Shown: piece by piece, positions 7,568-14,280 of the stretch | How the letters are laid out: each line of letters begins with the position of its first letter | Numbering within the stretch: the first letter of the stretch is position 1 | NCBI GenBank assembly: GCA_030612485.1 | Contig: JAUWNS010000022.1 | Span: forward strand, 1-20,056 | Source: Candidatus Bipolaricaulota bacterium | Lineage (GTDB): Bacteria; Bipolaricaulota; Bipolaricaulia; UBA7950; UBA9294 | Direction: 5' to 3' | DNA: 20,056 nucleotides | Made by a program: the position numbers and the translations under genes | The notes under the pieces: generated by a model | What the model was told of the DNA's origin: nothing | Seen by the model: only the letters and a program-made list of their open reading frames with translations | Databases searched by the model: none

Positions 7568-8593
7568 ATGAGTTGGTTCGATCTAAAGGGGCGCAGCCTG
7601 ATCAGCGAGCTCGACTGGACACGCGAGGAGTACGATATCGCGATGAAGCTCACCGACCAGATGAAAGGGCTTTACTATAGCAGCAAGCCGCATCCGTACC
7701 TTGAGTACAAGACGTTTGCCATGATGTTCTTCTCCGGGTCGACGCGCACACGCATGTCGTTTGAGACCGCGATGACGCAGCTCGGGGGACACTCGCAGTT
7801 CCTCAATCCGAGCACGATGCGCCTGTCTCTCGAGGACAAACCAGGAGCGGGCGAGACAGTGAAGGACACGGCCAAGGCGATGGCTAGGTTCTGCGACGGG
7901 ATCGGCATCCGTTTGCTGGATGACCAGATCAAGTACTACGGCCACGGCGACGAGGTTATGCGCAAGTTCGAAGAGTACTCCGATGTGCCGATCATCAACA
8001 TGGCATCGGACATCAACCACCCCTGCCAGTCGCTCACCGACATCTACACGATGCATGAGAAGCTGCAAGGGGACGTGAAGGGGAAGAAGATTGTCATCAC
8101 CTGGGCGTACACCCCGTGGATTCGTGGCCGCTGCTCGGTGCAAGGGACGGCACTCATCTCAGCGATGTACGGGATGGACGTTGTTGTCGCCAACCCGCCC
8201 GAGTTCGACCTTGATCCGAACGTAATGCAACAGTGCCGTGACCTGGCGAGCGGGTCGGGCGGGTCATTCGAGATCGTCCACGATATGGACAAAGCACTCG
8301 ATGGCGCGACCGTCGTCTTCCCGCGTAACTGGTTCACCGGTAAACGCTATGACATAGGCAAGGAAGAGGAGCTGAAGCTCGCGCAGAAGTACCAGGATTG
8401 GCGCTACACTGCAGAGCGGCAGAAGAAGCTCACTAACCCTGGACACCTGCTGCAGTGCATGCCGATCGACCGTGGAAACGAGGCCGACCCCGAAGTGTGC
8501 GATAATGACCTATCCTGGATCTACGACCAGGCGGAGAACCGCTTGCACACGCAGAAGGCGATCCTTACACTCACCATGGGAGGCCGAGTATAG
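7568..8593 (+). CDS. Knotted carbamoyltransferase-like protein, diverged paralogue 2
   Basis: A 341-residue homologue of the preceding gene, 20 bp downstream, with AAGGAGG before ATG 7568. It keeps S58-T-R-T-R62, HPCQ (151-154), the WAYTPWIRGRCSVQGT equivalent of the knot region, DLDPNV and the ENRLHTQKAIL tail. The carbamoyltransferase HCLP signature is changed to Q296-C-M-P299, losing the His, and the middle loop (SLEDKPGAGETVKDTA) differs from paralogue 1. Possibilities are a different ureido substrate, or a partner subunit in a hetero-oligomer, since these enzymes work as trimers with sites at subunit interfaces. The pair arose by old duplication: nucleotide identity is clearly low while the architecture is collinear. 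Confidence 0.88.
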   Translation: MSWFDLKGRSLISELDWTREEYDIAMKLTDQMKGLYYSSKPHPYLEYKTFAMMFFSGSTRTRMSFETAMTQLGGHSQFLNPSTMRLSLEDKPGAGETVKDTAKAMARFCDGIGIRLLDDQIKYYGHGDEVMRKFEEYSDVPIINMASDINHPCQSLTDIYTMHEKLQGDVKGKKIVITWAYTPWIRGRCSVQGTALISAMYGMDVVVANPPEFDLDPNVMQQCRDLASGSGGSFEIVHDMDKALDGATVVFPRNWFTGKRYDIGKEEELKLAQKYQDWRYTAERQKKLTNPGHLLQCMPIDRGNEADPEVCDNDLSWIYDQAENRLHTQKAILTLTMGGRV

Positions 8594-8608
8594 GAGTGAA
8601 CGTACACA

Positions 8609-8746
8609 TGGGGTCAGGTCTTTGCTTTTGGTGTTACTAGTCTCGCTCACCAAAAAACATAAGATTTGACCCCAAGGAAGACGAAAAGAATGACGGAGGG
8701 CTCTGCCCCGGGGCATATGAACACCAAAAATAAAGATCTGACCCCA
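8609..8746. repeat. Cluster of three REP-like repeats (TGGGGTCA... type)
   Basis: Copy A (plus, 8609-8635) begins TGGGGTCAGGTCTTTGC; copy C (minus, 8720-8746) matches it at 24 of 27 positions in reverse complement; copy B (minus, 8648-8674) is a looser relative. The A/C arrangement can fold into a large hairpin. The GGGGTCAGATCTT core resembles repeats mobilised by REP-associated tyrosine (Y1/IS200-like) transposases in other genomes (recalled knowledge); no transposase gene is in the window. A GCCCCGGGGC palindrome sits at 8705-8714 between copies. Confidence 0.75.
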
Positions 8747-10999
8747 CAGAAGAAAGGAATCGGTGCTTCCACTTCTCGCCCAGACGCGATCGATAAGGTC
8801 CGTGGGGAGGCGATGTTTGTCGATGACCTTGCCTTCTCCGGAATGCTTTACGGGCGCGTCATCAGGAGCAGTGAGCCTCACGCGCGCCTGACCGGGCTCG
8901 ATCTGACGGCGGTGGAGAACGACCCGGCGGTGGTATGCACGGTCACGGCAGACGACGTTCCCGGTGAGAACGTCGTGCACGTCATCTACGACGACCAACC
9001 GGCCCTTGCCTCTGGAGTCGTTCGCTATGTCGGCGAACCGATCGCCCTTCTTGCCGCCGAGAACCGGACGAGCGCTTGCGAAGCAGCGGCAGGGGCCAAG
9101 ATCGAATACGAAGAGATCCCCGCGGTCTTCGATCCTATAGAGGCCCTATCACCAGATGCTCCAGCGGTCGCCCTCCCCGAAGCGGTCGAGGAAAGCCCGA
9201 ACCTGTTCAACTCCATGCGCGTTCGCAAAGGAAACGTTGAACAGGGTTTTTCTGAGGCTGACGTAATCGTCGAAGGGGAGTATCGCACCGGCTATCAGGA
9301 GCACGCCTACCTCGAGACGCAGGGGACGATCGCCGTCCCTGAGGAGAATGGGGCAATGGCGATCTACGGGACGATGCAGTGTCCGTTCTACGTGCAAGGG
9401 GCTGTCGCACGGGTCCTCGGTCTTCCCTTGTCCAAGGTACGGGTGGTACAGACAACAACCGGAGGGGCGTTCGGCGGGAAGGAGGACGTTCCTTCCCTCG
9501 TGTCATCGCTCGCCGCTCTCCTCGCGTGGAAGGCGCGACGGCCGGTGAAGCTCGTGTTCGATCGCAAGGAGGATATCCTGACATCGAGCAAGCGGCACCC
9601 CGCGATCGTCCATTACAGGAGCGGGGCGAAGAAGGATGGGACCCTCACCGCGATCGAGGTCGACTTTGTGTACAACGCCGGCGCTTATCAGACCCTTTCC
9701 TCGGCGGTCCTGTGGCGTGGGCTTATGAGCGCGGCCGGGCCGTACCGGATCCCACACGTGAAGATCGACGGACGCTCCGTGGCGACGAACACCGTCCCCT
9801 GCGGGGCGTTCCGCGGGTTCGGGAGCCCACAGGTGATCTTCGCCCATGAATCACAGATGGACCGTCTCGCTGACCGACTGGGGATCGACCGGTTGGAGAT
9901 CCGACGTCGCAACGCGCTTGTGGTGGGCGATGAGACCGCTACGGCACAGAGGTTGGACGAAAGCGTGGGCCTGTTGGAGACGATCAAGGAGGCGAGCCGC
10001 TTGGCTCACTGGGAGGAGCGGCTCCGTAAGGTGGAGGAGTTCAACGCAAGATCACGAGATCGCCGCCGTGGCCTCGGGATCTCGTCCGTCATCTACGGGG
10101 TCGGACTCGGGGGGAAGGCACCGTTCCTCGATAAGGCGGGCGCGTACATGAAACTCGAAGCAGATGGTTCGATCGGCCTTGCCGTGGGGACCGTTGAGAT
10201 GGGACAAGGCCTGATCACCGCCCTCACCCAGATCGCTTCCGAGGCTCTCTCTGTTCCGGTTGCTCGCATCCACATCGCTCAGGTGGATAGCTCTCGTGTT
10301 CCTGACAGCGGTCCGACAGTCGCCTCGCGGGGAACGATGATGAGTGGCCTCGCCATCCTTGACGCCGCAGCGAAGCTCAAGGAGCGGATCCACGCCGTTG
10401 CCCAAGACCTGGACATCTCCAAGGAAGAGATTCCCGTCCGCCTGCAGGAGGTCGCACAGTCCTTCTTCTTACGAAACCTTGACCCGGCTGTCGAGGGCTG
10501 GGCGAAGGCTGCGCCGGTCGATTGGGACCCAAAGACCGGCTTGGGCAAGGTATACATGGTCTACGCCTACGCGACACATATCGCCGAGGTGGAGGGCGAT
10601 CTCGTCACTGGTGAAGTCTCGGTGGAGGAGTTCAGTGCGGTGCACGATTCTGGGAGGATCCTCAACCGCCGCCTCGCCGTCGGCCAGGTAGAAGGCGGAA
10701 TCGCCCAAGGGTTGGGCTTCGCGCTGATGGAGGAGATCCCGGAAAAAGACGGACACCTGATGACTACTGGTTTCACCACCTACCGTATACCGACTATCCG
10801 CGATGTAGCCCCAAAGATGGAAGTAGATTTTGTCGAGGCTATCTATTCAGAGGGCCCGTTCGGCGCAAAAGGGCTCGGAGAAGTCCCGCTGATGGCCGCC
10901 CATACCGCCGTCTCCCGTGCCGTGGCACACGCCTTATCAGCCGACGTCACAAGCTACCCCCTCTCGCCAGAGCGGGTGAAGGAGTTGGTAAAGCGCTAG
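8690..10999 (+). CDS. Xanthine dehydrogenase/aldehyde oxidase-family molybdenum-binding subunit
   Basis: About 769 residues: an N-terminal a/b-hammerhead domain (from SRPDAIDKVRGEAMFVDDL) followed by the two molybdopterin-binding domains. Cofactor and active-site motifs are present: GGAFGGKEDV, AFRGFGSPQ (active-site Arg), GTVEMGQGL, ASRGTMMSG and the C-terminal GAKGLGE carrying the catalytic Glu. Such proteins hydroxylate purines, aldehydes or N-heterocycles. ATG 8690 is preferred (AAGGAAG 9 nt upstream); TTG 8666 and ATG 8717 are alternatives. The first ~20 residues are encoded by REP-like repeat sequence, so the original 5' end was probably altered. No FAD or 2Fe-2S subunit gene follows, unlike usual three-gene xdh operons, so partners must be encoded elsewhere. 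The position downstream of YgeW-like genes favours a purine role (inference). Confidence 0.92.
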   Translation: MTEGSAPGHMNTKNKDLTPQKKGIGASTSRPDAIDKVRGEAMFVDDLAFSGMLYGRVIRSSEPHARLTGLDLTAVENDPAVVCTVTADDVPGENVVHVIYDDQPALASGVVRYVGEPIALLAAENRTSACEAAAGAKIEYEEIPAVFDPIEALSPDAPAVALPEAVEESPNLFNSMRVRKGNVEQGFSEADVIVEGEYRTGYQEHAYLETQGTIAVPEENGAMAIYGTMQCPFYVQGAVARVLGLPLSKVRVVQTTTGGAFGGKEDVPSLVSSLAALLAWKARRPVKLVFDRKEDILTSSKRHPAIVHYRSGAKKDGTLTAIEVDFVYNAGAYQTLSSAVLWRGLMSAAGPYRIPHVKIDGRSVATNTVPCGAFRGFGSPQVIFAHESQMDRLADRLGIDRLEIRRRNALVVGDETATAQRLDESVGLLETIKEASRLAHWEERLRKVEEFNARSRDRRRGLGISSVIYGVGLGGKAPFLDKAGAYMKLEADGSIGLAVGTVEMGQGLITALTQIASEALSVPVARIHIAQVDSSRVPDSGPTVASRGTMMSGLAILDAAAKLKERIHAVAQDLDISKEEIPVRLQEVAQSFFLRNLDPAVEGWAKAAPVDWDPKTGLGKVYMVYAYATHIAEVEGDLVTGEVSVEEFSAVHDSGRILNRRLAVGQVEGGIAQGLGFALMEEIPEKDGHLMTTGFTTYRIPTIRDVAPKMEVDFVEAIYSEGPFGAKGLGEVPLMAAHTAVSRAVAHALSADVTSYPLSPERVKELVKR

Positions 11000-11167
11000 T
11001 TAGGAGTTGCTAGAATCGAGCATTGGAATACAAGATTTAGTCCTTATAACTTTTGATTTGGAATATGCCTCAGATTAGGAGAAAATGCTTACATTATTCC
11101 TTGTAAAGGAATTATTTACTTAGTGCATGTTTCTCTATCTTAGTATAAAGAGGAGGATGGTGAAACC

Positions 11168-11812
11168 GTGAAAGAACGGGCGCTAAGCAGTTCCAGGTAT
11201 CAACCTCCTTACGATAGCCCTTTGGAGGATCTCCTAGCCTGGAACCTAGACAAGTATTTAGACGACCTGGTGGTCCTTCACAAGCAGTTTGAGGTCGAGA
11301 CAATCTGTGGCAAGTTTAGGGTTGACCTCGCTGCTGTACAGGGGACCAGAACAGTTGGCTTCGAGTGTGACGGAAAGGATTTTCATAATGCTTTTCGCGA
11401 TGACTGGCGTGACGCAATGATCTTGGGTACGGGGGCGATTGATCTCATCTATCGCTTCCGCGGATGTGACTTAATATATCACATGAATGACTGTTTGTAC
11501 GTCGTATCGAGACTGGACAAATCCTTATTTAGTCAGCGTGGATTTGTGAATCTCAATCGTCTAGCTAGTCCTGCAGCAAAAGCCATCTCATCATTAGATG
11601 AATGCACTTACTCCATTCCCGTGGTATACCCAAGAAGCCCGTACTCTGCTGATCCTCTTGTTGCAAAAGTAGTCCGGAATGTGTTCAGCTCATCAAGGTG
11701 CAAACGTGATCCTCTAAGGGAGTACTACGAATACGTGCTTAGGCAAGGTGGCGGTGATCTGGACTTGTTAATTGCAGAATACATGGCTGCTTTAGGATGG
11801 CCTTCCCCCTAA
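11168..11812 (+). CDS. Orphan PD-(D/E)XK nuclease-fold protein (VSR/DUF559-like core)
   Basis: A 214-residue protein. After an N-terminal SPLEDLLAW helix comes a restriction-endonuclease-like core: FRVDLA (D53), then FECDGKDFH giving E66-x-D68-x-K70, followed by FRDDWRDAMIL and IYRFRGCDLIY, the order seen in VSR/DUF559 and related single-domain nucleases. The C-terminal half (about 120-214) has no recognised motif. Start GTG 11168 has AGGAGG at 11151-11156. A four-codon frame (ATG 11157) ends overlapping this GTG and could couple translation. The gene and its 5' flank are visibly richer in A+T than the neighbours, and it has no helicase, methylase or antitoxin beside it. It could be a lone defence or repair nuclease or a recently acquired gene. 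Confidence 0.7.
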   Translation: MKERALSSSRYQPPYDSPLEDLLAWNLDKYLDDLVVLHKQFEVETICGKFRVDLAAVQGTRTVGFECDGKDFHNAFRDDWRDAMILGTGAIDLIYRFRGCDLIYHMNDCLYVVSRLDKSLFSQRGFVNLNRLASPAAKAISSLDECTYSIPVVYPRSPYSADPLVAKVVRNVFSSSRCKRDPLREYYEYVLRQGGGDLDLLIAEYMAALGWPSP

Positions 11813-12054
11813 TTCTGTGCCACCATCGAGTCGGAAGTATTGGCAACGCTTGGAAGTTGACCCTTTTAGTTTTTGATCTATCCCTTGGCTGCCCGCAGTG
11901 TACCATGAGGCACACGGGATCAGGGTCTACTGCATTTTACAGGTTACGGCCAGCTGAGCCTTCTCTTCACAGCGAGAGTATCACCAACCAAGGAAGAGAC
12001 CTTTTCCCATTGCAACAATGATCTCTCAGCCCTCTTCTGTCTACGAAAAGAAGC

Positions 12055-12378
12055 CTAGAAGTAGGTCTGGACGATCACCAGAATCAGCCGGACGAGGATG
12101 AGAACCCACCCGACGATCAGCACTATCCACACGAGCTTCTTGGCGATGGCCGCCACCGCGAGGAAGATCGTGAGAATCGCTAAGAGCCCGATCGGATCGA
12201 CCAGATCGGTCGGAAACTCTAACGAGGGGAGGATCGTCGTCACCAGTCTAACGATTCCCTCTCCGATCAGGTGTCCCAGGCTGTAGATGAACGCAAGGAT
12301 CTGATCGAGGATATCCCGCCCGGAGGAAAGACCGTTGGGCTCAGCCGCAGCGGATTGAGCCATGCACACCATCTGCAT
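12055..12378 (-). CDS. Small hypothetical membrane protein
   Basis: Not recognised. About 107 residues if started at the ATG whose complement is 12376-12378; AGGAGG lies 12 nt upstream and two further in-frame Met codons follow within five residues. The open frame extends upstream into the previous gene, but those residues lack hydrophobic or domain character. After a short polar start there is an amphipathic stretch (about 20-50) and two strongly hydrophobic segments near 60-77 and 80-103 separated by a Lys-Lys turn, ending VIVQTYF. It follows the secreted-protein gene on the same strand, with an 8-bp hairpin between them, and probably shares its transcript. Confidence 0.6.
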   Translation of the reverse strand: MQMVCMAQSAAAEPNGLSSGRDILDQILAFIYSLGHLIGEGIVRLVTTILPSLEFPTDLVDPIGLLAILTIFLAVAAIAKKLVWIVLIVGWVLILVRLILVIVQTYF

Positions 12379-12428
12379 ATAGAAGGCTGTCCCTCCTGCG
12401 AGAAGACCCTTTCCGATAAGAGATAGAC

Positions 12429-12450
12429 GGGGGAGGCATCGACCTCCCCC
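12429..12450 (-). terminator. GC-rich hairpin between two minus-strand genes
   Basis: A perfect 8-bp stem (GGGGGAGG 12429-12436 with CCTCCCCC 12443-12450) and a 6-nt loop, just after the stop of the secreted-protein gene. On the minus strand it is followed by a pyrimidine-rich stretch without a T run, so it is more likely an attenuator or stabiliser than a full terminator. Confidence 0.5.
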
Positions 12451-12457
12451 GCAATCC

Positions 12458-13141
12458 CTAGATCCCAAGAAGGGCAAAGAGCGCAGCAAAGTTAACTGAT
12501 CCCTGTGTGACGTCTTCTAGTGAGGTCGCGCCGAGCATTCCGACGAGGGTATTGAAGAAGTTCGCAATCCCCTCGGCCGGTGCGGTCATGATGATCGGCA
12601 TGAGAGAGTCCTCAAGGGACATTCCCAACGATTGAGAAACGGACACGAAGAACTCCGCGTTATCGGCGAAGAACTGGGCGAATGCAGCCTGCAGTCGGGC
12701 AGGATCATTCTCACGCGCCGCCACGATCCCTTCGCCGAGGAGCCGTCCCATCACCTCTACGGTTGTGAAGTAGGGAGCCCCAATAGGGGAGGTTCCCGAA
12801 ATCCACTGGATGAGAACCGGGGTTGCCTCAGCGGGTTCCCAGTCAAGTTCAATCGTTCCGCTGGCTACGAGATCTCCACCGGCAAAGTCAAAGGACGTCC
12901 CGGTCATCTCTCCGAGGAGCGGGAGATAACCGCCAAACTCGATCTTGTTGACAATGGTCACTTCCTGGTCGAACTCGATATGCAGGCCAGTCACTGCCTC
13001 GCCGACCGTGTTGGTGATCAGCGCCGCAGTTGCCGCACCAGCTTCGTAGGTGGCGATCTCCACCCCGCCGGCAAATGCTGTCACCGACAGCGCCAGCAGG
13101 AACAGTCCAAGAACACCCCACACCAAATTTCTCTTACCCAT
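12458..13141 (-). CDS. Hypothetical secreted protein
   Basis: Not assigned to a family. 227 residues with a clear Sec signal peptide: MGKRN, a hydrophobic core at about 7-20 and a VTAFA-G cleavage site near residue 24. The first half of the mature protein (about 25-105) is beta-rich, with a phrase like DFAGGDLVASGTIELDWEP resembling CHRD-like or archaellin/pilin-type beta domains only loosely. The second half is helical, with repeated hydrophobic/acidic stretches (LQAAFAQFFADNAEFF, GIANFFNTLVGML). It contains no Cys. ATG 13141 has AAGGAGG 4-5 nt upstream and a promoter ahead. The following small membrane protein may be a partner (inference). Confidence 0.78.
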   Translation of the reverse strand: MGKRNLVWGVLGLFLLALSVTAFAGGVEIATYEAGAATAALITNTVGEAVTGLHIEFDQEVTIVNKIEFGGYLPLLGEMTGTSFDFAGGDLVASGTIELDWEPAEATPVLIQWISGTSPIGAPYFTTVEVMGRLLGEGIVAARENDPARLQAAFAQFFADNAEFFVSVSQSLGMSLEDSLMPIIMTAPAEGIANFFNTLVGMLGATSLEDVTQGSVNFAALFALLGI

Positions 13142-13173
13142 GAAACCCTCCTTGCTAAACGAAAGTTATCCAT

Positions 13174-13202
13174 ATTTTAGCAGCGGCCCGGTTACTAGGC
13201 AA
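13174..13202 (-). promoter_or_regulatory. Sigma70-type promoter of the secreted-protein gene
   Basis: On the minus strand TTGCCT (complement of 13197-13202), a 17-bp spacer and TAAAAT (complement of 13174-13179). The predicted start of transcription leaves a leader of about 25 nt before the AAGGAGG and ATG 13141. Confidence 0.6.
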
Positions 13203-13248
13203 TAGAAGCCGCTCTTTACAAAGAGTATCGACGCGTGATCTCGTGCGG

Positions 13249-13662
13249 TTACGATTCGATTACATAGCAGGATGTGATCTCTGCTATTCCAGCAAGGGTA
13301 TTGGAGATTGGGCAGTACTTGGCGAGTGAGAGGTCGATCGCTTTCTTCAAATTCTCCTCGGGAACATTCCCGGTCACACGGTAGGTCAGGTGAAACTTCG
13401 TGAAGACCTTGGGGTATTCTGTCGCTCGCTCATCTTCGATCTCGACCTTCAACGACTTAGGCTCTGTCTTCATCTTACGCAGGATGGAGACGACATCCAT
13501 CCCGGTGCATCCTCCGATAGAAGCAAGGAAGACCTCCACCGGCCGCGCCGCGCTGTCGCTCCCACCGACTGCGGGCGCGCTATCCATCATTACCGCGTGT
13601 CCGCTCTTCCCCTGGCTGACAAACTTCATTCCTTCAACAAGCTTTACCACGGTTTTTCCCAT
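13249..13662 (-). CDS. OsmC/YhfA-like peroxiredoxin-family protein
   Basis: 137 residues, full length for the OsmC/Ohr superfamily. Both conserved cysteines are present: C52 in ASIGGCTGMDVVSIL and C117 in LAKYCPISN, with the preceding P-x-E segment (RPVEVF, E43). The MDSAPAVGGSDSAARP and CTGMDVVSILRKMK segments are closer to the YhfA-type branch than to Ohr. OsmC/Ohr proteins reduce organic hydroperoxides; YhfA-type function is less settled and may involve other thiol substrates. ATG 13662 has GGAGG 4-5 nt upstream. It is divergent from the ArsR-like gene with only about 70 bp between starts, which suggests shared control and a common redox role. Confidence 0.9.
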   Translation of the reverse strand: MGKTVVKLVEGMKFVSQGKSGHAVMMDSAPAVGGSDSAARPVEVFLASIGGCTGMDVVSILRKMKTEPKSLKVEIEDERATEYPKVFTKFHLTYRVTGNVPEENLKKAIDLSLAKYCPISNTLAGIAEITSCYVIES

Positions 13663-13674
13663 CTTTCCTCCAGT

Positions 13675-13698
13675 TATTTAAGTATTTAAATATTTGAC
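13675..13698. promoter_or_regulatory. Three tandem TATTTRA repeats in divergent promoter region (candidate operator)
   Basis: TATTTAAG, TATTTAAA and TATTTGAC follow each other at exact 8-bp spacing, the third entering the -35 box of the arsR-like promoter. The first two also form a near-palindrome centred at about 13682. Position between divergent osmC-like and arsR-like genes makes it a candidate autoregulatory binding site. Confidence 0.5.
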
Positions 13699-13722
13699 AA
13701 ACTCGGGTACTCCGTGTATCAT
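13694..13722 (+). promoter_or_regulatory. Strong sigma70-type promoter of the arsR-grx-pdo operon
   Basis: TTGACA (13694-13699), a 17-bp spacer, and TATCAT (13717-13722). The predicted transcription start (about 13729-13732) coincides with ATG 13732, implying a leaderless or nearly leaderless mRNA for the regulator. Confidence 0.75.
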
Positions 13723-13731
13723 CCTACGTTG

Positions 13732-14034
13732 ATGAAAGGGAATGAGCAAGTTGTGATCGACAACGAGCGGCAACGAGAGTGGATCAGTGTCTTCTCCGCG
13801 CTGGCTAGCGATGCCCGTCTGCAGATGGTCCTCCTGCTAGCCAAGGGAAAGTTGGAGTGTCAGGAGATCCTCGACCGTGTAGACTTGAGTCAACCGACGA
13901 TCTCCTATCACCTTGGAAAACTCGAACGCGCCGGAATCCTGATCAAGGAGAAAAAAGGCTCGCGGAACTGCTATCGATTGGACAAGCGCACCAACGGATT
14001 GATCAAAATAATAAGTGGGAAGGAGAAAGAATGA
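13732..14034 (+). CDS. ArsR-family winged-helix transcriptional regulator
   Basis: About 100 residues with the ArsR/SmtB fold: FSALASDARLQMVLLLAKG (helices 1-2), ECQEILDRVDLSQPTISYHLGKLERAGIL (helix-turn-helix) and a basic wing (IKEKKGSRNCYRLD). The classical metal-binding CxC of helix 3 is absent; instead there are only two cysteines, C43 (LECQE) and C80 (RNCYR). A thiol-based redox or persulfide sensor is therefore plausible, but unproven. GTG 13714 lies upstream of the predicted transcription start, so ATG 13732 is preferred; GTG 13753 is a further alternative. It overlaps the next start by 4 bp (ATGA), so the operon is translationally coupled. Confidence 0.88.
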   Translation: MKGNEQVVIDNERQREWISVFSALASDARLQMVLLLAKGKLECQEILDRVDLSQPTISYHLGKLERAGILIKEKKGSRNCYRLDKRTNGLIKIISGKEKE

Positions 14035-14270
14035 ATCACGACATCACTATTTACAGCACACCGACCTGTTCTTGGTGTCAGGCAGCGAAGGATTACCTGC
14101 ACGCAAGAGAGATTGAGTTTGAGGATGTCGACGTCTCAGCCGACATGGGTCGGGCGATGGAGATGGTGGGAAAGAGCGGGCAGCAAGGGGTACCTGTCAT
14201 CGATATCGACGGGGAGATTATCGTGGGATTCGACCGACCGCGGATCGACTCCTTGCTCAACTTGAACTAG
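14031..14270 (+). CDS. Small glutaredoxin/NrdH-like protein
   Basis: 79 residues, the size of NrdH or minimal glutaredoxin. A thioredoxin fold with the dithiol active site C13-S-W-C16 (TPTCSWCQAAKDYL), the cis-Pro motif GVPVIDIDG and a terminal GFDRPRIDSLL. ATG 14031 overlaps the TGA of the ArsR-like gene and has AAGGAG 5-9 nt upstream; the open frame continues upstream inside that gene without domain content. It probably exchanges electrons between low-molecular thiols or thioredoxin reductase and cellular disulfides, and works with the PDO-like protein 10 bp downstream. Confidence 0.9.
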   Translation: MNHDITIYSTPTCSWCQAAKDYLHAREIEFEDVDVSADMGRAMEMVGKSGQQGVPVIDIDGEIIVGFDRPRIDSLLNLN

Positions 14271-14280
14271 GAGTGAAACA

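Noticed and set aside
8666..8689. TTG 8666 as start of the molybdenum-hydroxylase gene
   Set aside because: It lies inside repeat copy B and has no ribosome site, whereas ATG 8690 has AAGGAAG at proper distance.
8609..8746. Repeats near 8.6-8.75 kb considered as a CRISPR array
   Set aside because: Copies are in mixed orientation, vary in sequence and spacing, and no cas genes are near; they fit REP/BIME-type repeats.
11797..12021. Open frame of 74 codons after the nuclease-fold gene
   Set aside because: Overlaps the end of that gene, lacks a ribosome site and shows no protein-like pattern; treated as non-coding. A GTTGACCC-like string near 11858 vaguely resembles the REP core but matches too poorly to call.
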